This document shows positions 51,701 to 63,700 of a stretch of DNA of 64,000 nucleotides, piece by piece. Below the pieces are notes generated by a model. It was not told the DNA's origin. It saw only the letters and a list, made by a program, of their open reading frames with translations, and searched no databases. Made by a program: the position numbers and the translations under genes. The first letter of the stretch is position 1. Every line of letters starts with the position of its first letter. This DNA comes from Bubalus kerabau (taxonomy: Eukaryota; Chordata; Mammalia; Artiodactyla; Bovidae). The stretch is from the NCBI RefSeq assembly GCF_029407905.1, contig NC_073627.1:136103697-136167696 (forward strand). The letters are read 5' to 3'.

Positions 51701-54700
51701 ACTCTTTGCAGCCCCATGGACTGTAACCTGCCAGGCTCCTTTGTCCATGGAATTCTTCAGGCAAGGATATTGCAGTGGGTAGCCATTCCCTTTTCCAAGG
51801 GGTTCTTCTCTACCCAGGGATCGAACCTGGGTCTCCCGCATTGCAGGCAGATTCTTTACCACCTGGGCTACCAGGGAAGCAAATGTCAGTAAGGAGCTGC
51901 TTAAATAAGGGATAATACATCTGAAAAATGGAATGCTAGGCAACTGTTGTAAGATCAAGGTGGATATAGATGTCCTGATATGAAGAGATGTTCAAATCTG
52001 TTGTTAGGTGACCAAAGCCATTTGCAGAACATGTATAGTGTGATTGCCTCTGTAAATTACAAACATGTAAGGTGCAGAAATAATTGGTCACAATGATTAC
52101 CTGTGGGGAGTTAGATCAGGAAGATTAGTACTTTTAATTGTTTGTCTTCCCCTAGACTCCTTGAATAAGCTTTTCATCACTGCTATGTAATACTCTTAAT
52201 ATTATAACAAGGTTTTAAACTGGTAACTTTCAAATTATCCAACTGGGGCCAAATTCTTTTTTAAAGCATCTCAGGTGATTCTGTAGCACACTGCCAGTTA
52301 AGAACACCTGTTACAGAGGCTTGGCACATATCTACTGTTTGTCACTTGAGAATCACTTCATTAAGTGATTTAAAAATTGGAAATATTTTGCATTGTTTTT
52401 CTAAGCCAAATGTTAAAGTGGTTCTCATTATGTCTCTATTTCTTTACCTGGGAAAATAAACAATTCATATTAAGCAATTCACAAAGGCCCTGGAATGCCC
52501 AATATTTAGCAATATACAAGAAATGAAGAAATGGATGCCTTTGAATTAAGATTCAGGGTTTTTTAGGTAAATCTAATTTTTCCTCTGTTTTGTTCAGAGT
52601 TTTTTTTTGATGAGTATACTTGGTTCAAGGCTATTTTTAGAAGATACAACAATAGTTTTGGGAAACACTTTGTGTCATTTTGCACAGAATTTTTTATCTC
52701 AGGTTTTTATTTACTTTTCACATGCTTTAATTTTTTATTTAAACCACATTTTTTTTCTCTCATCTACCAACATACTCCTGTTTCATTCTAACGCTGCATC
52801 TGAAATGTAAATAAATCTTTGAATAAACACACAAATTCAAGTACAGTTTCAATTTTTTTTCCTATATAAGGAAAGAGCATGTGTGCTGCTTTGCACAAGT
52901 GTTTTTACTGATAAGCTGATCTTTCTTATAGAGACACCGTGGCATTTAGAATCAGTACTTATAATTACTGCCAAGTGATGCTTAGTTCCAGATTTTGCAG
53001 CTGCAGTCTTGTTAATATTTCCAAAAGGGCCAGGTGGAGGCTTTTATTATATCAGGTTTTTAAGTGCTTTATATTGCAGATATTTTTAAAATTTCTTTCA
53101 AATCCAGAGATAAGTTTTTCAAAGATAATTTGAGTAGCAAAGTATAACAGTTAATTTTTGACATATTATTTATCTTTGCAAAAACATTTCTTTATTGCTA
53201 TAATATTTAGAAAGCAAGTAACCTGGTGATTTTATGATTCCATCTCATAGCTCTAGGTTCAAATTTCTAAGTAAATTAATTTCTTTTTTCCAGGGGCCCT
53301 TTTTTGATGTGTAGTTAAACATTTATTAAAATTACAGGACATTCCAGAAACTCCTATAATTTTGCTAATGAAAATAGTACTGTTATGACAAGTTGATTTT
53401 TTTTAATAAACAAATATTGTTTGCCATTGTTCATTACTTACATAAGCATTATTTACAGTAGCAAGAGATTGGTGTCCTTAGATTGTGTTATAGCCATAAA
53501 GTGAAATGGTATATAGATATTTAAAAATTACAAAGCTCTTCATATAATGATGTGGCATGATCTCCAGAATATGTTTTTAAGTCCAAAAAGCAGGAATTCC
53601 CTGATGGGCCAGTGGTTAGGACTCCATGCTTTCACTGCTGAGAGGCTGAGTTCCATCCCTGGTCAGGGAACTAAGATACAACATGCCACACATTACAACC
53701 AGGAAAAAAAAAGGTCCAAAAAGCAAGTGAAAACAGTGTACATATGCTGCTGCTGCTGCTGCTAAGTCACATCAGTCGTGTACATGTGCTACATTTATGT
53801 AAAAAACAAAAGGCTGTTGTGAGAGGGAAATATACATATTTGCATGTATATGCATCAAATATCTTATAAAGACACCCAGAAAACTAGTTGCCTAAAGGAG
53901 GGGAAAGACACACTAATTTTGAGCCTTTTTTTTTAAACCTATTACCTTTAAAAAAAAAAAAGAAAGCAAATAAAAATTAAAACAAATATATATAACCACT
54001 GTTTAGAGCAATTCATGGGTTTTTGCAAATAGTGTTGATTCTCAAAATTACTTTGAAGAATATTGATGAGAATTTTGTTTTGTTCATGTTCTGTTATGGA
54101 TACTGGTTAGAACTTGTTATCAGTGTGATCCTGTGACAGAGGTGACGTTTGCCTCATTATGGGATGTACCTTACAATTTATCATGAAAACAAAGCACTCA
54201 GGTCAGCTCGTTTAACCTTCGGTAACTATATATTTGGCGCTTTAGATTCTCCTACTAAATCTTTAACTTAAAGATTGGAAGGAGTATGGCATCATGTTAA
54301 GAGCATGAACAGGTTCAAGTTCTAGTCCCGTTACTTACTAGTTGCCACTTTGGACAAGCGAGCCCAGTTTCCTCAACTTTTTAATGAAGTCAGTGATAGT
54401 ACCTACTTCATAGAGTTTCTCTGAGGATAAAATAAGGTAATTTTATTGGTTAACACTTACTGGGACTCCCCTGGTGGTTCAGGGCCTGAGACTCTGTGCT
54501 CCCAATGGACAGGGGCCTGGGTTCAATCGGGACTAGATCCTGCATGCCATAGCTAAAGATCCTGCATGCCACAATGAAGCTCAAATATCCTGCATGCTGT
54601 AACTAAGACCTGGTGTGGCCAAATAAATAAGTAAATATTAAAAAAAAAAAAAAACCAAACTTATATAGTACCGACTTTGTGCCACACATTTTTCAAAGCA

Positions 54701-57700
54701 TTTTACATATGTGAATTCACTTGATCCTCACAGCAACCTTGTAATGTAGGTGGGTATTATTATTACGCCCAAATTATAGATGAGAAGATGAAGACATAGA
54801 GTTAAGTAATTGTCCAAAATACTATTGCTAGTAAGTGCTGGAGCTGAAGTTTGAGTCCAGGCAGTCAGGTTCCAGACTCCACTGTGTTTAAGATGGCACA
54901 GGAACATTGTGAGCCTTCAACAAATTTTAATAAAGATAATATAAATAAAGATATATAATATAGATATAATATAATAAAGATAATATAATAAATATTACTA
55001 TACAAAAATTATATATCCATTATAGAAAATGCAGTTAAACTAAGTCATCTTCAGTCCAACCCCTCAGAAAAAGAAGAATTGGTGTTTATGTACCTATTCA
55101 AAAACTTGAAGAACATAAAAATGATAACATTCTGTAACTCATATTTTGGTTGTGTGCTTAGTTTGATTCGTGACTTCCTCTTTCAATTTACAAAATGAGT
55201 TAAGACACTGTATTTCTTTCTTCAGACTTGGCATTCTTCTGGAAATAGGCTAAGGAATTGTTCTGAGTCATTCTTACGGTTGAAAGGCAGTTATTGGTGT
55301 AAAATGGTGTTTGGAGCATGAACTAATAAGTAATTAAAATCCCTGCCTGTATGCACCCCTTCAGACTCTTACAAAGGAATTGCTTATTGATGTTGGCAAC
55401 AAGGGGAACTCTGGCTCCATGGATTTACAAGAGAAAAAGTAAATCACTGGCCACAAATGAAAGGCTTTTTTTTGCCTTGCCTTTTTTCCCTTCAAAACTT
55501 TTTATGGCTATTACTAGGTCTACTTTTGAAATAGCCAAAGGTGTAGTGTTCAGATGCAAAGGAGAATAGAAGGATGTAATTGCAAGCAGATACAAAGATG
55601 TAGAAGACATGGCTCTTGTTAACTTGGATGTTGTAATAGAGTCAGCATATAGTGTGAAATGGATTTTAATTGCCTTTGTGGTAATACAGAATTCTTTAAA
55701 AGTCTCTAAAGGAACCCACAGACTCCCTTAATGTCCTCAAATCCTAATCAGTATTGGCAGTAAAGGGACAGTACCCACCTTCGGGGATGAAGAGCGGTCC
55801 ACTGGTTTACACCTTCCCTTCAGGAATCTCTCTCCAGTCATTCCTGCCACCCAGGAATTGCACTCTGACCCACATCTGGACCCATCACCCTGCATTTTAT
55901 TCCCCAAAGCCTTGCCAGGACAAGGCTCTGATACTTGAACTCTGATACCTTTTCAAAAGCATGGAGATTAGAAGAAGGCACTAAACACAGAAGTAATTAC
56001 CAGCTGGATAGTCTGACTCACTTGCTATAGCATTGCTGTCTGGGCCCTTTTAGGCTTTGTGTCATCTTCATGAAATCATGGAAGAGGAGAAGGAGCTCAC
56101 AGTCCTGTAGGGCTGCCTGCTTGTACAACTTCTGGCCGTGTCTACCAATATGCACCTCCTAGCATATTGCGTTTTTGAACCCAAGGCCAAAGAAGAAGAT
56201 GTTCCCTCTCTCTTTAAACTAAAGCCATCTTTCAACTTGTTATTGTTTAGTTGCTCAGTCATGTCCAATTCTTTGCAAGCCCATGGACTGTAGCCCGCCA
56301 GGCTCTTCTTTCCAGGGAATTTTCCAGGCAAGAATACTGGAGTGGGTTGCTATGTCCTTCTCCAGGGGATCTTCCCGACCCAGGGACTGAACCTGCATCT
56401 CCCTCATTGCAGGAGGATTCTTTACCATCTGAGCTACCAGGGAAGCCCTCTTCCAACTTCTCAACTATTATCTGTTCTTTCATGACCTCTCATGACCTCA
56501 ACTATTATATATCATGACTAGATAACTCTCAGCCCATTGGAGTATTTTTGTTGCTGTTCTGTAGCCTCAAAAACAACCACCACGTTAAAATACAGTTCAC
56601 TAAGATGAACATTTTTACCTGAAAGAGCATAGGACATAATTTGCTTAAAGACCTTAAAAATCCTGAGCAAAAATATTATTGACATTTTATTGATGACTCC
56701 TAAAATTTCAGTTTCTATTTATATATTTTCAACACCAACAGGAAGGCTTTTTAGAACCAACAAAATACTCAGACTCACGAGAGACCATGGGGCATGGGTG
56801 CTTGGCATCCATCCTAAATAGCACAACCCACGAAGGCAGTGCCAGGTATCCATTTTCATGGAGCAGTCCTCTTGGGAGTACAGAGTACATGCCTCAGTCC
56901 AGAGGTTTCTTGCCTTTTGCCTTCCCTTTCCCTAGTCTGCTCCTAGTCACAGCGCAGGTACAAGGAAACAGTATCCACTGGACAGATTAGGGAGCCGCCC
57001 TGCCTTAGAAACCTCATGCATCACAAGTGCCAGCATCACTTGTGAAAGCTTTATTGGCATAGCTTTCAGGGTCCCACCAGGGACATACCTCATGAGTCAC
57101 TGAACTCAGAGATGCCCAAAGCTGTAGCTTCCACCAGGTAATTGGGTGGGTTTCTCAGGGGGTACAGTGGTAAAGAACCCACCTGCCAATGTGGGAAATG
57201 TGGGTTTGTTCCTTGGGTCTGCAGAATCCCCTGGAGAAAGAAATGGCAACCGACTCCAGTATTCTTGCCTGCGAAATCCCATGGACAGAAGAGCCTGGCA
57301 GGTATAAACCATGGGGTCAGAAAGAGTCAGACATGACTTAGCAACTGAGCACTGAGGTGATTGGGTAATTTTTACCATAAACATCATTGCCTAATGACAC
57401 AGCTGATTACATTCACTTTATCAGGTTTCCAGGACAACAGAACTAGAAACTTAATCCAAGGTCACACTTGTCTTTAGAAAAAGATGGAGATTTTGTCTGC
57501 CCTTTATCCACAACTTTTCAGAAATATCTTTACAAAGATGATTGTGTTTTTGAATTTGCCTGCATTAAATGGCTTTGGAGTAGCTTTATAATCATCTGGC
57601 CTGTATCCTTTCTCAGGTATGATAAATCCTGTTTCTCTTCCTTTGTTTTTCCTTTAATAGGTCGAATCAAATATTCTGAACAGGTGTACGATGCGTGTAT

Positions 57701-60700
57701 GGAAACATTTGACTGTCTTCCTCTTGCTGCCCTCTTAAACCAGCAGTTTCTGTGTGTACATGGAGGAATGTCACCTGAAATTACTTGTTTAGATGACATT
57801 CGGAAAGTAAGTAAGCATTCGTTAGTCTCGTGGAGTAAATACGCTTTTAACTTCGTTTTTTATTGCAGTTAACTAATATGTCTTTATTGCTGAAAAAATT
57901 AAATATGGATAACTAAAAGTAAGAAAAACAAATCACCAGTGATCTTTTATTGGGCAGCAGCTTCTATTAACATCTTTCCTGTGTATCTTCCAGTAAATGA
58001 CTAATTTTTAACAGAACCTGGCTTTTACAAACTAGAAACATAACATATTTTGAGTATAGTCCTAAAACTTTAAATTATGTTGCAATAAGGAAAGAAGGGA
58101 TGACAGAAGATAAGATGGTTGGATGGCATCACGGACTCGATGGATGTGAGTTTGCAGTCCATGCAGGCACAAAGAGTCAGACATGACTGAGCGACTGAAC
58201 TGAAGGAAGGAAGAAAACCAGGGTTCTAATCCCTGTTCTGCCATTAATTATGTGATGGTGAAGTGAAAGTGTTAGTCACTCAGTTGTGTCTGACTATGAG
58301 CCAATGGACTGTAGCTCGACAGGTTTCTCTGTTCATGGAATTCTTCAGGCAAGAATACTGGAGTGGGTAGCCATTCCCTACTCCAGGGGATCTTCCTGAC
58401 CCAGGGATTGAACCTGGTTTACCTATATCGCAGGCAGATTCTTTACCATCCGAGCTTCCAGGGAAGCCCCCGTTAATTGTGCAACCCATAGCAAATCACT
58501 TAACCTCTTAGATTTTCTTCTCTGTAAAATGAGGAAGTTGAAATGGATGGGCCGAGGACTCTTCAGCTGTGAAATTCATTGACTTTGACTTTTTAGACGA
58601 TAGAGTTTAGTTGCTACACTTGCCTTAGTTGGTAATCATGATTTTCAGGATTGTGTATCTTCATGACTAAAAAAAGGCAGTCAGTCTTTTTTCAATTATA
58701 TTGTTCTGCATCATCGTCTTCTCTCCCCTGCCTTTGCATTCTCTTGTTGTTTAGTTGCTAAGTCATGTCTGACTCTTTGCAAACCTGTGGACTACAGCCC
58801 ACTAGGCTCCTCTGTCCATGGGCTTTGCCAGTCAAGAATACTGGAGTGAGTTGCCATTTCCTCCTCCAGGGAATCTTCCCGACCCAGGGAGCAAGCCTGC
58901 ATCTCCTGCATTGGCAGGAAGATTCTTTATCACTGAACCACAGGGAAGCCCCACAACAGAATATTACGAATAGCTATATACCAACAAATAGGACAACCTA
59001 AAAGAAACAGACAAATTTTTAGAATCGTACAAACTTCCAAGACGGAACCATGAAGAGAGGTATTCTCTTACCTCTCTTACACAGGTATGGAAACTAAAAA
59101 ATTTTCTGTTTGGAAAACTATTTTCTCTGACTTAAAGTTAACTATTCTCAGGGTAAGAGGGTAGTAACAATGCACAGCCTTTTCTGCTGCCTTGTTATTA
59201 AATAAACAGCTGGTAGAGAATCTTCCTGCAATGCAGGAGACTCCAGTTCAATTCCTTGGTCAGGAAGATCTGCTGGAGAAGGGATAGGGTACCCACTCCA
59301 ATATTCTTGGGCTTTCTTGATAGCTCAGCTGGTAAAGAATCTGCCTGCAATGTGGGAGACCTGGTATTCAACCCCTGGGTTGGGAAGATCCCTGGAAAAG
59401 GGAATGACTACCCACTCTAATATTCTGGCCTGGAGAATTCCATGAACTATATATAGTCCATGGGGTCACAAAGAGTTGGACATCCTGAGCGACTTTCACT
59501 TTCACTGTTTTACATAGTGAATCTCAAATTTTACAATTCTAAATCAGTTGTATTAATAAAAAGCTCCCCTTTCATTTAGTAGGGGTCCTTTTCTTGGCAT
59601 TCAGCTCGCCTAGTTACTTGGTGTATGTGGTTTCTTTTGTTTCTTTGTTTTCATTTGTTAACTAAAGCACCAGTGATTAGAGGCTTCAGTTAATAACTTA
59701 TGGTGAAATGCCTCCACTGCAGAGAATGGAAAGGATGAAACCTTTTGCAAAAAACCCCCCCAGAACTAGCATTCTTTAGAATAAATCTCCACCGGAATGA
59801 GATAAACAATGAACAGAGCCATTGAAAAACCCTTGCTGCTCTCATGGTAACCTGGACTCACCTAGGCAATTGAAATAAACTTTACAGAGTCTTTCTCATA
59901 AATAGTGTGTTTCTATAGTGATGGACTTCACATTCAAATTAAATGAGCACCACTTTTAAGATGAGGATGTAAGGGGGTCCTTTTCTACCATAGGGATATA
60001 GATATTAATTAAAATTTATTACCAAAAACTAGTAAAAACTATGCATGTAAATTTATTAAATGTTCATTTTCATCCTAAAGGAAAATTCTTTAGGGGTTAC
60101 CGCCCACTCTCCAAATACAGTCTTATGATTGGAAGGGTCTTTTTTGACTTCTACCAGGGCTTCCCCGGTGACTGAGCAGTAAAGAATGTGTCTGCAATGC
60201 AGGAAACTAAAGAGACGAGGGTTCAGTCCCTGGGTCGGGAGATCCCCAGATGGAGGGCATGGCAACCCACTCCAGTGTTCTTGCTGGGAAATCCCATGGA
60301 CAAAGGAACCTGGCGGGCTACAGTCCATGGGGTCATAAAGAGTCGGACGTGATAGAAGCGACTGAACCTGCACATACAGTTTCCAAAAGCTCTTTTGCTT
60401 TCATGATTTCTCTTCTTTTGGCTTTTGCGTGTCTTCTAGTTAGACAGGTTTAAAGAACCTCCAGCCTTTGGGCCAGTGTGTGACCTGCTTTGGTCTGATC
60501 CCTCCGAGGATTATGGCAATGAAAAGACCTTGGAACACTATACCCACAACACTGTCCGAGGGTGCTCTTATTTTTACAGGTAAGCTAATCCTCAGTTAAG
60601 ATTAGATGGGGAAATAATGGAAACAGTGAGAGACTTTATTTTGGGAGGCTCCAAAATCACTGCAGATGGTGACTGCAGCCATGAAATTAAAAGACACTTG

Positions 60701-63700
60701 TTCCCTTGGAAGAAAAGCTATGACCAACCTAGACAGCATATTAAAAAGCAGAGACATTACTTTGCCAACAAAGGTCCATGTAGTCAAAGCTATGATTTTT
60801 CCAGTAGTCATGTATGGATGTGAGATTTGGACTATAAAGAAAGCTGAGCACTGAAGAATTGATGCTTTTGAACTATGGTGTTGGAGAAGACTTGAGAGTC
60901 CCTTGGACTGCAAGGAGATCAAACCAGTCAATTCTAAAGGAAATCAGTCCTAAATATTCATTGGAAGGACTGATGTTGAAGCTGAAGCTCCAATACTTTG
61001 GCCACCTATCAAAGAACTGACTCATTGGAAAAGCCTCTGATGCTGGGAAAGATTGAAGGCGGGAGGAGAAGGGGATGACAGAGGATGAGATGGTTGAATG
61101 TCATCACCGACTTGATGGACGAGAGTTTGAGCAGGCTCTGGGAGTTGGTGATGGACAGGGAAGCTTGGCGTGCTGCAGTCCATGGGGTCACAAAGAGTTG
61201 CACAAGACTGAGCAAGTGAACTGAACTGAGTCCTCAGAAAATTAGAAGAGGAAGTTGTAATATACTTTATCAAAATATTTTTAATTGCATATTTGGTATC
61301 TTGAATCTGTGTCATTCAGGGACGTCTACTTAATTTTTTGCTTAATAAAAGGAAGAAAATGCTTTTCTTCCTTTGCTCGTTTGTTTTTTATACTTTATTA
61401 AGTGTTATGCCCTAATAGGTGTAATATACCAAACACAATTGAACACAACATCTCGTAGTGCTTAAGTGTTGTTGTCTGACTCTACATGATCTAGATTATT
61501 TGTTCCCAAACATCGTATATTGACTTCTTGAAAAATAAAGATTTCTTGGCTCTTCTTTCAGAGATTATGGTTCAGTAAGCCTGAGACAAGGGAGTCCTGT
61601 TATTTTTTAAAAAGCGCTCTAGCTTTTGGAACTGCTGGTATTGGCAAAGATATAAAAAGAACAGGACATTGTGAACTAAGCCCAGGACATTTCCTGGAAG
61701 TCAATTGTTGTCTTAAATCTCCCATGTGAGCTTTCATTGTGCTTTGCCACTCCAAACTAGGGAGGTTCAGGGAAGTTTGAAGCCTACTTTTTAATTCCAA
61801 TATTTTATTCCAATAAATAATATCTGTATTTAGTACCCTGAAAATCTCTGATAATTGTTAACATAATGCATTCATCAAATGAAATCTACACACAAAAAGA
61901 AACCTCGGTTTTGCCATAGTTTTAACATTCTTCTAAGTAACTTTTTCATTCTTTTCTGCCAACTTTAGCAGTGACTAATATGATGGAATCATTTAAATTT
62001 TACTTCTCTTTACATTGCTTAAAATAAAGAACATAAAGCTTTTTATCTTTAGGAGAATATAAATTGGTACAGTTTCTATGACAGTCAGCTTGACAATATC
62101 TCTCAATTATAAATGGCCTTGGCCTTTATTCCAGAATTTCTACTTCTAAAATGTAATCCTTTGGCTATTATCATTCATGATCTTCGATCCTCATTATTCA
62201 CGAATTCTGCTTTGCAAATCTGCCTGCTTGTTGTTATTTGTAACCCCAGAGTCAGTACTCTCAGCAATTCCAGTCACTCACAGACATTCATGTGTACAGA
62301 GCAATGGAAAATTTGGGTCACCCGTTGCATGTTCCCGCTGAGGTTGAAGGCACAGTTGCTCTGCCTTCTTATTTCAACTCTCACACTATAAGCAAGTATT
62401 TTTTCTGTGCTGTATTTAGTGAAGCATTTCCCACATTTTTGTTGGTGTTTTGCTGTTTAAAATCACCCCAAGCATAGTACTGAAGTGCTGTCTATTGTTC
62501 TTATGTGCCAGAAGGCTGTGGTGTGTTAGATAAGTTTCATTCAGGAATAAGTATGGCACTATTGGCCATGAGTCTCATGTTAATGAATCAACACTATATC
62601 TTAAATCAGGTGTCTTTGCACAGAAACACAATAAAACAAGGTTATGTGTTGATTAGTTTGTGAAAATGTTGTGACCAGAGGCTCAGTGGACCCTAACCAT
62701 GTGTTTCCCCTAGGAGTAGTGGTTCAGTGTTCTGTCATTAAGTTTTGCAGCAACTTTATATAGAACATAGCTACTGCAAGTAATGGGAATCCACTGTACT
62801 TGAAAATGTGTAAAATGCATGTGCAAGGTTTTTGCTTCCTGCATTCTTTATGCTGAAGGATTTTAAACAACCTAAACATTCAATAGAAGACTAGTTAAAT
62901 AAATGGTTGTACATCCCGACAAAGGAATATACCAGACGATGCAATGAGAATTTTTTTTTTTAATGAAAAAAAGAAAACAAATCCTTTATATGCTGATTGG
63001 AATAATCACTAGTATAAAGTGAAGAAGAAAAAAAAGAAAAAAAAAAGACCTACGAAAAAGCTATGTGTACGATGGTAACATGATAACATTTCTTAAAGGG
63101 GGCTATGCATGTGTATGTGTATAATTGCTTGAAATTGAGTAAAGTATCTCTGAAGGGGGTCTCAAAGAAATCACAGACATTGGATGATTCCAGGGTAACT
63201 GGAAGATAGAGGTAGGCTGGAGGGAGACATTTCACTGTAGAACTTTTTGTATCTTTCCATTGTGAATAAATGTGCAACCTGTTTTAAAACTTATTGAACA
63301 TAATAAGAAACAAAGACTAAACCTAAATTAAATAATTAGCACTTGGATAATTCTGGGATAATTTTGTATCCTCTAGTTCTTCCTGTTGGTTATTTGCCAT
63401 TCAGAAAGCACCTATTCAGTTGTTAGTACCTACTACACACACACTGCTGTGGTATTAATACTTTTTTAATATCAAGATACCAAGAAAAGTTTTGATGTAT
63501 TATTATTGTTATGAGTTTTGTGGGTTAAAGAAAAAAATTAAAAGGTAGGGGAGCTCTCCTTCTGTCCCAGGGTTGTCCGTTATGTACGTCCTTGATCTGG
63601 AATGAGGTGTATCAGTGACATGGGAAAACAAGAGTGATGATTGCTAAGCTATTAATAAAAGTTCAGTGGTAATGAAAACCTGTAAATTTAAAACAGATTC

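Larger units (their letters stand above)
53430..53900 (+). mobile_element. L1-like 3' region split by a SINE
   Basis: cattatttacagtagcaaga and gccataaagtgaaatggtat before the SINE, gaaaacagtgtacatatgct after it. Confidence 0.5.

Noticed and set aside
56040..56230. Possible processed-pseudogene fragment (ccaaggccaaagaagaagat)
   Set aside because: Suggestive text but no recognisable protein on either strand and no poly(A) or target duplication found.
57468..57872. 134-codon open frame as its own gene
   Set aside because: Only 57661-57806 is coding; the rest is intron in a frame that happens to be open.
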